A DNA stretch of 64,000 nucleotides from Halobacillus litoralis (lineage in GTDB: Bacteria; Bacillota; Bacilli; Bacillales; Halobacillaceae): positions 434,001 through 498,000 of the forward strand of contig NZ_JAIVKN010000001.1 in the NCBI RefSeq assembly GCF_020524025.1, written 5' to 3'. The translations under genes were made by a program, and so were the position numbers. This document shows, piece after piece, positions 25,926-34,106 of the stretch. Position 1 is the first letter of the stretch. Each line of letters opens with the position of its first letter. The notes below the pieces were generated by a model. It saw nothing but the letters and a program-made list of their open reading frames with translations. It did not search any database and was not told the DNA's origin.

Positions 25926-26537
25926 ATGTCGAACGTTAAACTTGCAGTAATCTTTTATACAATGGGTGGAACGAATCATCAAATGGCCAAGTGGGCGGAA
26001 GAAGGAGCAAAAGAAGAAGGAGCTGAGGTGCGGGTGCTTAAAGTAGAGGAACTTGCCCCGCAGTCGGTTATTGAGGCTAACGAGACTTGGAAAGCAGCAG
26101 TCGAAGCTGCAAAAGACGTTCCAACAGCAACGTCTGAAGATATTGAATGGGCAGATGCGATTGTCTTCAGCATGCCGACACGCTTTGGCAATATGCCGTC
26201 TCAAATGAAACAATTCCTTGATCAACAAGGTGGCCTGTGGGCGAATGGAAAAACGATAAACAAAGTCGTAAGTGGAATGACTTCCGCACAAAATCCGCAT
26301 GGCGGCCAGGAAGCTACGCTGCTTTCCTTATACACATCCATGATGCACTGGGGAGCCATTATTGCAGCCCCGGGCTACACCGATCCTGTCACCTTTGGTG
26401 CTGGTGGGAATCCATACGGAACAAGTGTAACCGTCGATCAAAACGGAAGCATGGTGGAAGATGTTGAAGCTGCCGTCAAGCATCAGGCAAAGCGTACAAT
26501 CAACATCGCTGCCATGGTGAAGAACGGAAATCAATAG
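25926..26537 (+). CDS. WrbA-like NAD(P)H:quinone oxidoreductase
   Basis: The 203-residue flavodoxin-like protein carries VKLAVIFYTMGGTNHQMAKWAEEGA (FMN phosphate loop region), DAIVFSMPTRFGNMPSQMKQFLDQ and MHWGAIIAAPGYTDP, all WrbA features. It would reduce quinones by two electrons with NAD(P)H, avoiding semiquinones. The promoter carries two MhqR-like boxes, which suits induction by quinones. I place the start at 25926 (AAGGAG nine bases upstream, MSNVKLAVI like other WrbA proteins); the reading could extend to 25878 (MGWIEKLFGK) but with a weaker site. Confidence 0.88.
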   Translation: MSNVKLAVIFYTMGGTNHQMAKWAEEGAKEEGAEVRVLKVEELAPQSVIEANETWKAAVEAAKDVPTATSEDIEWADAIVFSMPTRFGNMPSQMKQFLDQQGGLWANGKTINKVVSGMTSAQNPHGGQEATLLSLYTSMMHWGAIIAAPGYTDPVTFGAGGNPYGTSVTVDQNGSMVEDVEAAVKHQAKRTINIAAMVKNGNQ

Positions 26538-26543
26538 GGAGAG

Positions 26544-26580
26544 AAAGAGTCCATGGGTGCGTACCCGCGGGCTCTTTTTT
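26544..26580 (+). terminator. Terminator of the WrbA-like gene
   Basis: AAAGAGTCCATGGGT pairs with ACCCGCGGGCTCTTT around GCGT, followed by six T. Confidence 0.8.
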
Positions 26581-26615
26581 ACGAGAAAATTTCACGCGCC
26601 CCTGCCTATCGATGC

Positions 26616-27083
26616 TTATTCGAAATTCTCGATGATCGAGATATACTCATCTTTGGTCAGTGTATTCTGCCCGTCTGAGAACAGCGTGGATATCGTATAT
26701 GTAATGCCATCTTTCTGCCAATAAGCGTTTCCGTGATTGCTGTATTGAACGTCTACTCCGTTATTGGTTGTGATTTTTTCTATTTGATCGCCACTGGCTT
26801 GGATAGGTCCTGGAACCTGGCTCATTTGAATATCTAGGATTCCCTTTTCAGAAGGAGCTTCAATATAAATGTTCAGCAGTTTCCCGTTCGGGGATTCACT
26901 GATCTCGGCTTTGGCCTGTTCGGGTTCAAAAGGGAGCAGTGTAGGTATTTCAGGTTTATATCCCAATTCTTCGATTATTGCAGGTAGATCCTTCACTTCA
27001 AAGGCATAGCCATCTGCTGAGGCGCTGCATCCAGCAGCTATAAAGATAAAAACCAAACTTGTAAGTAGTAGGACTTTCTTCAT
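26616..27083 (-). CDS. Putative lipoprotein of unknown function
   Basis: A 155-residue lipoprotein precursor: KKVLLLTSLVFIFIAAGC with the lipidated Cys at residue 19. The mature part has segments YKPEIPTLLPFEPEQAKAEI and WQKDGITYTISTLFS, resembling the one-domain DUF4367-type proteins that read signals on Bacillus cell surfaces, but I am not certain. AAGGAGG lies six bases before the ATG at 27083. It is monocistronic and convergent with the WrbA-like gene. Confidence 0.6.
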   Translation of the reverse strand: MKKVLLLTSLVFIFIAAGCSASADGYAFEVKDLPAIIEELGYKPEIPTLLPFEPEQAKAEISESPNGKLLNIYIEAPSEKGILDIQMSQVPGPIQASGDQIEKITTNNGVDVQYSNHGNAYWQKDGITYTISTLFSDGQNTLTKDEYISIIENFE

Positions 27084-27168
27084 CAAATACCTCCTTATCC
27101 ATAACTACGAAATTGTAAAAAAAAGGTTTCATTTTTTTGGAAGGATTTTAAGATTTTTTAAAATAAAG

Positions 27169-27362
27169 CTTTGTTAAAGTCTGTGGATGATTTAAGCCCC
27201 TGATATGAGAAGACGAAGGATGTTAGATGGCGCCGTTCCGCTTGTTGAGTAAGGGGCAGAGAAGCAAGTGGTTTTCAAGACAACCTTTTACTCAACGAAC
27301 GGAATTTCTCCGACAACTTAAGTCTTAAAGAAACTAGTAATTTTACTGAGCTTTAACAGAGC
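27169..27362. repeat. MITE-like element with GCTTTGTTAAAG ends
   Basis: This 194-bp stretch lies in the 407-base gap between the lipoprotein and VOC genes. It has 12-bp terminal inverted repeats with one mismatch (GCTTTGTTAAAG at 27169-27180, CTTTAACAGAGC at 27351-27362) related to those of the element at 8947-9211. Inside, TTCCGCTTGTTGAGTAA (27236-27252) pairs with TTACTCAACGAACGGAA (27288-27304), forming a second nested hairpin. No coding potential seen. The rest of the gap (27363-27490) shows only the ribosome site of the next gene. Confidence 0.45.
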
Positions 27363-27490
27363 AAGGATTTGAGTTCCTTGTACTGTGGAGCAGGATTGAG
27401 GAATAGTTGAAGAGAAGAAAGGACTCAAGGGATCGGTGCACTTTTATGGGAAGATGAATTGACTACTGAATAATAGAAAGGGGGACAACT

Positions 27491-27850
27491 GTGAGAAATA
27501 AAATTCAGAGTTGTTTTATTCACCTTGTTCATTTTGAAGAGTCGAAAGCGTGGTATAAAGAGGTGTTGGGATTTTCAGTTCTGGATGAAGGAGAAGGATA
27601 TGTGAAATTTCAATTGGAAGGCCCGGACCTTATACTCCTGCAGGCACAGGTCGACGCCATCAACCCGCTGCCCTATGCGCCTTTCTTTTTTGAAACCGAT
27701 GAATTGGAAGCCGATTATGCGCGATTGAAAGCAAAAGGGGTGAAGGTGGAACAAGTCGAACACTTCGGTGGATCGATGTACGGCTGTCATTTTTATGATC
27801 CGGAAGGCAACCGTTTATTAGTGTGTACTGCAGATAAGGATTCCTCTTAA
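27491..27850 (+). CDS. VOC-family (glyoxalase-like) protein
   Basis: A 119-residue protein starting at GTG after AAAGGGGGAC. It is a single VOC domain with CFIHLVHFEESKAWYKEVLGFSVLDEGEGYVKF at the N-terminus and MYGCHFYDPEGNRLLVC at the C-terminus. The His of the first strand and the final acidic position are consistent with metal binding. Substrate unknown. Confidence 0.72.
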   Translation: MRNKIQSCFIHLVHFEESKAWYKEVLGFSVLDEGEGYVKFQLEGPDLILLQAQVDAINPLPYAPFFFETDELEADYARLKAKGVKVEQVEHFGGSMYGCHFYDPEGNRLLVCTADKDSS

Positions 27851-27904
27851 AGATTTTCCATTTGCTGTGAGTAGATAAATCAATGGAATTTTTTGAAAAC
27901 AATA

Positions 27905-27933
27905 TTGACGGGATTTGGAAATTGCTATATAGT
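27905..27933 (+). promoter_or_regulatory. Promoter of the thrS T-box leader
   Basis: TTGACG at 27905-27910, a 17-base spacer and TATAGT at 27928-27933. The T-box leaders begin about 30 bases further on. Confidence 0.7.
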
Positions 27934-27965
27934 AAATGAAAATTTAAAATTTGCGTGATGAAAAG

Positions 27966-28193
27966 GACACCAGTTATGTCAGACGGTTATCAGAGAGGGA
28001 AGAAATGGTGAGATCTTCCTAACGCAGGGGCATAACTGACCACCTTGGAGCTGTAGGGGTGAAAGAAAAGTAGCTTCTACCGTTATGCCGCGATACGGCA
28101 GACCAAAGCCACGGACGTTTCATACGTTCTGGGAAATTGGGTGGAACCACGAGTGAACACACTCGTCCCTTACTTTAGGGACGGGTGTTTTTT
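27966..28193 (+). promoter_or_regulatory. T-box riboswitch 1 (threonine)
   Basis: Stem I is closed by CAGTTATG and CATAACTG; its apical part carries AGAGAGGGAAG...GGTGAGATCTTCCT. The specifier region GACCACC (28038-28044) holds ACC, a threonine codon, in both possible registers. The T-box core TGGGTGGAACCACG lies at 28138-28151 and its TGGA can pair with a tRNA-Thr UCCA end. The terminator (CACTCGTCCCT / AGGGACGGGTG then six T) is at 28156-28193. Uncharged tRNA-Thr should favour readthrough. Confidence 0.92.
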
Positions 28194-28269
28194 GTTTTTC
28201 ATCAAGATGAATCCCTGAATGATTTCAAGTGAAGGTGCATGAAAAAATTAAATCATGAGAAAGTGAAGA

Positions 28270-28507
28270 AAAGGACAGCAGTTATGTCAGACGGTTACCA
28301 GAGAGGGAAGAAATGGTGAGATCTTCCTAACGCAGCGACATAACTGACCACCTTGGAGCTGTAGAGGTGAAAGAAAAGGAGCTTCTACCGTTATGCCGCG
28401 ATACGGCAGGCCAAAGCCACGGACGTTTTATACGTTGTGGGAAATTGGGTGGAACCACGGGTGAACACACACTCGTCCCTTCGTCAGGGATGAGTGTGTG
28501 TTTTTTT
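28270..28507 (+). promoter_or_regulatory. T-box riboswitch 2 (threonine), in tandem
   Basis: A second full leader, nearly the same sequence as the first: AGTTATGTCAGACGGTTACC, specifier region GACCACC at 28346-28352, T-box core TGGGTGGAACCACGG at 28446-28460, and terminator AACACACACTCGTCCCT...AGGGATGAGTGTGTG with seven T at 28464-28507. Its terminator ends 32 bases before the thrS start codon. Transcription must pass both terminators to reach the gene, which sharpens the response. Confidence 0.92.
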
Positions 28508-28539
28508 ATTCTGATAAAAATAAAAAGGAGTGCTTGAAA

Positions 28540-30459
28540 ATGAGTGAAAAAGACATTGTCGTTTCCTTTCCAGATGGAAACAAAAAGAGCTATCGGAAAG
28601 GCGTGACATTAGAAGAAATAGCCCAGTCGATCAGTCCAAGTCTGAAAAAGAGATCAGTGGTCGGCGAGGTGAACGGGGAACTTTATGATTACCGGAGGCC
28701 GATCCATGACGATGCAGCCATTGCTCTTCATGATTTGTCCTCTAAAGAAGGTGTCCAGGTGATGCGGCACACAGCCGCCCATATCATGGCGCAGGCTGTG
28801 CGGAGGATTTATGGAAACGTTCATTTAGGAGCGGGGCCGGTCATTGAAAACGGATTTTATTACGATATCGACGGGGCGGAAAGTATGAGTGTGGATGATC
28901 TGCCTGCTATCGAAAATGAAATGAAGCGGATTGTTTCAGAAAATTTAAAAGTGGAACGCGAAGCCGTCTCGAGGAAAGAAGCAGAGCACCTTTTTGCCAA
29001 AGACCCATTAAAGCTGGCGTTATTGGAGAAGATTCCTGAAGGGGAAGAGATTACAGTGTATCGACAAGGGGAATTCATCGACTTATGCCGGGGCCCTCAT
29101 CTGCCTTCCACTCAGCATTTAAAAGCATTCTCGCTTACAAACGTTTCCGGCGCCTATTGGCTGGGAGATCAAAAGAATAAAATGCTGCAGCGGATTTACG
29201 GTGTTGCATTTTCCTCAGAGAAAGAGCTGAAGGACTATTTTTACTTCAGGGAAGAAGCGAAAAAAAGGGATCACCGTAAATTAGGCAGCGAGATGGATTT
29301 GTTTATGTTTTCTGATGAAGCACCGGGAATGCCGTTTTATTTATCCAACGGGCAGATCATGAGAAACGAACTGCAGTCGTTCCTGAGAAAGCTGCAGGGT
29401 TCTTTTCATTATGAAGAAGTCCAGACACCGATGATGATGAACGAGCGTCTGTGGAAGCAGTCCGGGCATTGGGATCATTATAAAGAGAACATGTATTTTT
29501 CTGAAGTGGATGATCAGCCGTTTGCTTTAAAGCCGATGAACTGTCCGGGGCATATGCTAATTTATAAGAACAAGCGTCGCTCTTACCGAGACCTTCCCAT
29601 CCGTATGGCAGAATTCGGCCACGTGCACAGACATGAGTTTAGTGGTGCATTAAACGGCCTGCTCCGTGTACGTGCTTTCTGTCAGGATGATGCCCACATT
29701 TTTGCTGCCCCGAATCAGATTGAAGAGGAAATTATGTCGGCATTAAAATTAATGGACGATGTGTATCAAACATTCGGGTTTTCATATGAAGTCGAGTTAT
29801 CGACACGTCCTGAGGATTATATGGGAGAAACGAGCTTATGGGACCTTGCTGAAGGGGCGCTGAAAAATGTGCTGGAAAACATGAACTATAATTACAAAGT
29901 GAATGAAGGGGACGGCGCCTTCTATGGTCCGAAGATTGATATTCATATTAAGGATGCTTTGAAGAGAAGTCATCAATGCGCAACCGTGCAGCTGGACTTT
30001 CAGCTGCCGGAGAAATTCGACCTATCCTATATCGACGAACAGAATGAAAAAGTACGTCCTGTCGTCATTCACCGGGCTGTCTTCGGTTCGATCGACCGGT
30101 TCCTAGGAATATTAATTGAACACTTTGCCGGCGCTTTTCCTGCATGGCTGGCGCCAGAGCAGGTGAAAATCCTGCCTGTATCAAGTAACGTTCATGAACC
30201 GTACGCAGCACAAATAGCAGACCGGCTGGTGGAGAAAGGCTTCCGGGTGGACCTGGATGCCAGGAATGAAAAGCTCGGCTATCGAATCCGGGAAGCGCAG
30301 ATGAGCAAAGCTCCTTTTATACTCATTATAGGAGATCAGGAAATGGCGGACGGGTCGGTTCAAGTCAGAAAATATGGCCGGCAGGAGTCAGTAAAAATGA
30401 ACATCGAGGACTTTCTAGTTATGATGACTCAGGTGGTTGAGAAAAAAGAGCTTCGGTAA
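28540..30459 (+). CDS. thrS: Threonyl-tRNA synthetase
   Basis: The 639-residue enzyme has an N-terminal TGS domain (to about 65), an editing domain with MRHTAAHIMAQAVRRIYG and the HXXXH/C..H metal site, the class II catalytic core with MNCPGHMLIYK (motif 2 region), HRHEFSGALNGLLRVRAFCQDDAHIF and VIHRAVFGSIDRF (motif 3), and a C-terminal anticodon-binding domain. It charges tRNA-Thr and is controlled by two T-boxes upstream. B. subtilis has thrS (one T-box) and thrZ (three); the tandem leader leaves open that this is a thrZ-like copy. AAAGGAG precedes the ATG at 28540. Confidence 0.95.
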   Translation: MSEKDIVVSFPDGNKKSYRKGVTLEEIAQSISPSLKKRSVVGEVNGELYDYRRPIHDDAAIALHDLSSKEGVQVMRHTAAHIMAQAVRRIYGNVHLGAGPVIENGFYYDIDGAESMSVDDLPAIENEMKRIVSENLKVEREAVSRKEAEHLFAKDPLKLALLEKIPEGEEITVYRQGEFIDLCRGPHLPSTQHLKAFSLTNVSGAYWLGDQKNKMLQRIYGVAFSSEKELKDYFYFREEAKKRDHRKLGSEMDLFMFSDEAPGMPFYLSNGQIMRNELQSFLRKLQGSFHYEEVQTPMMMNERLWKQSGHWDHYKENMYFSEVDDQPFALKPMNCPGHMLIYKNKRRSYRDLPIRMAEFGHVHRHEFSGALNGLLRVRAFCQDDAHIFAAPNQIEEEIMSALKLMDDVYQTFGFSYEVELSTRPEDYMGETSLWDLAEGALKNVLENMNYNYKVNEGDGAFYGPKIDIHIKDALKRSHQCATVQLDFQLPEKFDLSYIDEQNEKVRPVVIHRAVFGSIDRFLGILIEHFAGAFPAWLAPEQVKILPVSSNVHEPYAAQIADRLVEKGFRVDLDARNEKLGYRIREAQMSKAPFILIIGDQEMADGSVQVRKYGRQESVKMNIEDFLVMMTQVVEKKELR

Positions 30460-30465
30460 GAAAAG

Positions 30466-30516
30466 GGAAGGGTGAAGGTTTCCGGTGCTGACCGGAGTAT
30501 TTATCCTTCCTTTCTT
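30466..30516 (+). terminator. Probable thrS terminator
   Basis: An inner hairpin TCCGGT-GCTG-ACCGGA is enclosed by GGAAGG/CCTTCC and followed by TTTCTTATGTTT. The T tract is imperfect. Confidence 0.5.
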
Positions 30517-30720
30517 ATGTTTGTTGAACAATTAAAAAAGGTGGTTGTGTAGATGGATTGTTTAAAGAAACCCTATCTTTTGGCTTCCGTGTACAAGAAG
30601 CAGAAATTGATCCCTCTCAACCATCTTCACGTATTTGAAACAATTACCTGACTAAAACACTGACATCTTTTTCCTGGTTCCGATATGATAGAAAGAAGAG
30701 AGCACAAAGGAGGGAACCAT

Positions 30721-31395
30721 TTGAATAAACCAGAAGTGCTGCTAAACGTTTTTTCATCTATGGACGGGAAAATAACGACGGCTCCCGGCCGTAATGTGTC
30801 GGAATGGACTGCGGCAGGGATTGACGGAGAGGCCCATGACGTCACCCATCGATTATACGATGAAATGGAATGTGACGGTCTCATTTCAGGCAGTGAAACG
30901 TTGATGGTGTACGGAAAAGACTGGGTACATCTGGAGAATCCAGTGTATGAACCAAAGAAATCAAAAGCCTATATCGTTTTTGACGGCCGCGGGCGGATCG
31001 ATTGGCACCAGACAGAGGGGCTGCTTGTTGTCACGCGGGAAGATGTGTCAAAGGACTACCTCAATCAACTAACGGATAAGGGAATCGACTACATATTAGC
31101 GGGGAGAGGGAAACAGATTGATCTGCCTCTTGCCTTACATAAACTTTATGAAAAAGGATTTCGTAAGCTCGGACTGACAGGCGGCGGTTCCATGAACGGA
31201 GCTTTTTTGAGAGCAAAGGTCATTGATGAAATCAGTCTGGTTCTCGCTCCTTTAGCTATTGGAGGAACTTCAACCCCGTCGGTCTTTGACTGTGAGGACT
31301 TGAAAGATTTAGAGGGTGTAACCACATTAAAGCTTTTGAATGTCGATCGTGTAGGAAATGATTCTGTTCGGCTTCATTATGCTGTAATTGAATAA
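30721..31395 (+). CDS. RibD C-terminal domain / dihydrofolate-reductase-fold protein
   Basis: A 224-residue protein with the RibD_C fold: VLLNVFSSMDGKITTAPGR at the start, LISGSETLMVYGK, and LGLTGGGSMNGAFLRAKVIDEISLVLAPLAIGG near the end. The family includes pyrimidine reductases of riboflavin synthesis and NADPH-dependent relatives of unknown substrate. It stands alone, away from rib genes, so a riboflavin role is not assured. The TTG start at 30721 sits seven bases from AAAGGAGGG. Confidence 0.78.
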   Translation: MNKPEVLLNVFSSMDGKITTAPGRNVSEWTAAGIDGEAHDVTHRLYDEMECDGLISGSETLMVYGKDWVHLENPVYEPKKSKAYIVFDGRGRIDWHQTEGLLVVTREDVSKDYLNQLTDKGIDYILAGRGKQIDLPLALHKLYEKGFRKLGLTGGGSMNGAFLRAKVIDEISLVLAPLAIGGTSTPSVFDCEDLKDLEGVTTLKLLNVDRVGNDSVRLHYAVIE

Positions 31396-31517
31396 AGGGT
31401 GAAAATTCTCTTTTGTGATGGATGTTTTTTGATGGACTAAAGAAGCGGAAAGCAGACAGGGTGTATACAGTTGTAAGCCTATAAAATTTTAAAAATTCAA
31501 AAAGGCGGGGGATCGTC

Positions 31518-32444
31518 ATGGAATTTGTAAATCTTCAACAAAGAGTAATCGAACTTGTACAGGGGGGTAAAAATAACGAAGCTTTATCCCTTATCGAAGA
31601 GGCAAAGCAGCAATTTCCTCATAAACTGGACCGCTTAGGGCATTGGAAAGCGAACCTCTACACCTTAGAAGGAAAGAAAGAGAAAGCAATGGCTGAACTA
31701 GAGGAAGTGTTGGAGAACGGACTGTGGTGGAATCCGGAAATTCTCACATCAGACCCTGAGCTCGAAGGGATTAAAGGGATGCCGGAGTTTACAGCTGTCA
31801 TAGACAGATGTCAGTCGATCTTTGAGCAGGAACAACAAATCACCGAAATGAAGTGGAAAACATCGGGGGACCCGGATAATCAGAAGGTTATATTTCCTCT
31901 GCACTGGAAAGGATCCAATATGGAGGATTTCGCCCAGCAATGGTCTGAGGAAGAGATCTTAGCTGATTACTTCCTTGGAATTCCTCAGTCGTCTCAAATC
32001 TTCAGCTATAACTGCTACGCCTGGGATGACAGGGAAGTGGCTGTAAGCGACGTTCTTCATGCATTCCGTGCGTTTGAACAAAAGTATGATATAAAAGGTA
32101 AAGAAGTGATTCTTGCCGGTGCGTCCCAGGGCGGTCATCTTGCTGCTCTGATGAGTTTAAGAGGGGATGTGGAGGAGTTTAACGAGTTCATTGCCGTTGT
32201 TCCTGCCTTTGAAGCGGATGAAATTAAAGAAATCATAGAAACCAATCCTAATCCAAAAGCTAGAGGCTGCATCATCACCGGTGACCGCGATCCCTTTTAT
32301 AAACAGGCACTGGAAACAGCAGATCTTCTAAAGTCACACAATATCCCTTGTGAACTTATGATGAAAGAAGGCATGGGGCATGAACTTCCGGAGGATTTCC
32401 CGGGTGTATTGAAAGAAGCTTCTGCCTTTGTAACAACAAAATAA
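31518..32444 (+). CDS. Alpha/beta hydrolase with N-terminal TPR-like region
   Basis: The 308-residue protein has two parts. Residues 1-100 form helical repeats (NNEALSLIEEAKQQFP, KEKAMAELEEVLENG) like TPR helices, and residues 110-308 are an alpha/beta hydrolase with nucleophile motif GASQGGH, a likely acid in TGDRDPFYK and the catalytic His in EGMGHELPEDF. It has no signal peptide. It is likely an esterase or peptidase of unknown substrate. GGCGGGGG precedes the ATG. Confidence 0.72.
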   Translation: MEFVNLQQRVIELVQGGKNNEALSLIEEAKQQFPHKLDRLGHWKANLYTLEGKKEKAMAELEEVLENGLWWNPEILTSDPELEGIKGMPEFTAVIDRCQSIFEQEQQITEMKWKTSGDPDNQKVIFPLHWKGSNMEDFAQQWSEEEILADYFLGIPQSSQIFSYNCYAWDDREVAVSDVLHAFRAFEQKYDIKGKEVILAGASQGGHLAALMSLRGDVEEFNEFIAVVPAFEADEIKEIIETNPNPKARGCIITGDRDPFYKQALETADLLKSHNIPCELMMKEGMGHELPEDFPGVLKEASAFVTTK

Positions 32445-32487
32445 GCAGGTGAATGAATCAACTGACAACATATGAACATGCATCCTT

Positions 32488-32535
32488 ACGGTTATGGGAA
32501 TCTCTTATTAGGGAGGTCCTCATGACCGTTTTTTT
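32488..32535 (+). terminator. Terminator of the alpha/beta hydrolase gene
   Basis: ACGGTTATG...CATGACCGT form an outer stem with internal mismatches, followed by seven T. Confidence 0.6.
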
Positions 32536-32644
32536 GTCTTTGAATTAAGAATTCCAAAAAATTCTAACACATGAGTTTTAGCTTTTGGCACACGTGGAAA
32601 ACCCTCCAAACATTGATTGAATCTTTAATAAAAGGAGAGATATT

Positions 32645-33517
32645 TTGCGTTTCTTTGGAGTCGGTTTTGTCATAATTGCCGCTGTATTATGGGGAGTGAC
32701 TGGAGGTCTTGCCGGCATATTAATGGAAAGAGGATGGAACCCGTTAGTCATCTCCTTTTACCGAGGAGCGGTGGGGTTTGTTTGTCTTTTCTTATGGTTT
32801 TTAATCCATCCAAAGCGATATGCACAGGGGGATTGTAAGAAAACGATCCTCTGGTCGATATTAGCTGGAGTTGGTGTCGTTGGGAACTTCAGTTTTTACT
32901 TCATTAGTATTTCTGAATCAGGTGTGGCTGTAGCTTCTACTCTCATGTATACAGCACCGGTGTTCGTGTTCATGATTTCCTTTGTATTTTTCAACGAGCG
33001 TGCGACCCTCTTCAAAATCATGGCTATCTTAGTCGTTATGGGCGGCATAAGTATGCTGACAAACATTTATGCCGTCGGTTTAAGCAATCTGGATTTTGTG
33101 GGGATCACGACTGGATTACTATCCGGTCTATCTTATGCTTTGTTTATCATCAGTTTCAAGTATGCCTGCAGTAACGGACGTGCGCCATTCCTATTAAGTA
33201 TAGCATTTGCGACATTTACAATCCTGGTGTTTCCTTTTATTGATCAGAAAGAGGCATTTTCTGCCCTTTATTCGAGTGATGTTGTTTGGTTTATCCTGCT
33301 TGGGATTATGGGAGCAGGTCTCTCTTTTTTCCTGTATATCCAAGGTCTTAAATATACCTCTTCTTCTGCTGCATCGATTGTTGCGATGGTAGAGCCTGTC
33401 ACAGCCTCTTTGTTTGGAGTAGTCGTTTTGGGAGAAGTGCTTTCTCTCATTCAGGCAGTTGGAGCGGGAGTGATTTTAGTTACCATTACCTGGCTGAGCG
33501 TGCGTTCAGGGGATTGA
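32645..33517 (+). CDS. EamA/DMT-family transporter
   Basis: A 290-residue protein with ten transmembrane helices and two EamA repeats (about 5-140 and 150-285). Typical segments are VGFVIIAAVLWGVTGGLAG, ASTLMYTAPVFVFMISFVFFNE and SAASIVAMVEPVTASLFGVVVLGE. These are drug/metabolite exporters, often for amino acids or related compounds. The TTG start follows AAAGGAGAG. Confidence 0.85.
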   Translation: MRFFGVGFVIIAAVLWGVTGGLAGILMERGWNPLVISFYRGAVGFVCLFLWFLIHPKRYAQGDCKKTILWSILAGVGVVGNFSFYFISISESGVAVASTLMYTAPVFVFMISFVFFNERATLFKIMAILVVMGGISMLTNIYAVGLSNLDFVGITTGLLSGLSYALFIISFKYACSNGRAPFLLSIAFATFTILVFPFIDQKEAFSALYSSDVVWFILLGIMGAGLSFFLYIQGLKYTSSSAASIVAMVEPVTASLFGVVVLGEVLSLIQAVGAGVILVTITWLSVRSGD

Positions 33518-33688
33518 AAGATTTTCACCCGGGTCCTTCATGGACAAATGAGGCTGCGTAACGATCCGTTTTTATACTAGCAGACACTTCTATTTCAATC
33601 CTGGATATTAGTAATGATTGAAACGTTTACAGGATGTGGGTCGTATATAGAATAACAACCATGTAGTAGAAGGAGTGCTGAATGTCCT

Positions 33689-33988
33689 ATGCCCAAATGT
33701 AATCATTGTCAGAATCAATGGTCGTGGATTGATTGTATGAGAAAAGCTTTCAGGCTGCGCAGTGAATTTATATGCCGTTACTGCGGTGCTAAACAGTACC
33801 AGACGCAGGCAAGCATGCGGAGGACTTCTCTGCTTAGCCTGATACCATTGCTTCTATTGCCGGTGGTCATCCTTTTTAATTTGTCGATTCCCATATCCCT
33901 TGCTTTCTTTTTTATAGCTGAGGTTCTGTACTTGTCTGTGTTCCCTTTCGTTCTTGAACTGACCAGCAAACACGAGCCGCTTTGGTAA
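33689..33988 (+). CDS. Small zinc-ribbon-like membrane protein (TIGR04104 type)
   Basis: The 99-residue protein starts with a Cys pair, CNHC, and a second, CRYC, around WSWIDCMRKAFRL, then two C-terminal transmembrane helices (about 45-63 and 66-88). This is the TIGR04104 cysteine-rich arrangement common in Bacillaceae. The function is unknown. A six-codon reading frame (ATG at 33682, MSYAQM) with better-placed AGGAG overlaps the start; see findings. Confidence 0.7.
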   Translation: MPKCNHCQNQWSWIDCMRKAFRLRSEFICRYCGAKQYQTQASMRRTSLLSLIPLLLLPVVILFNLSIPISLAFFFIAEVLYLSVFPFVLELTSKHEPLW

Positions 33989-34106
33989 TCATGCTCATAG
34001 GCATCTATCCTTTTTCTGATCAGGATTCATAAGTGAACGAGTGTATATGATGCTCGTGATAGGGAGAGAGCGAAGCGTGAATCAGGGTCGTTAAGTGCGG
34101 TCTTAG

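Noticed and set aside
27950-28200. CRISPR-like appearance of two near-identical 240-base blocks before thrS
   Set aside because: The blocks contain T-box stem I, specifier, T-box core and terminator elements; they are riboswitches, not repeats of an immune array.
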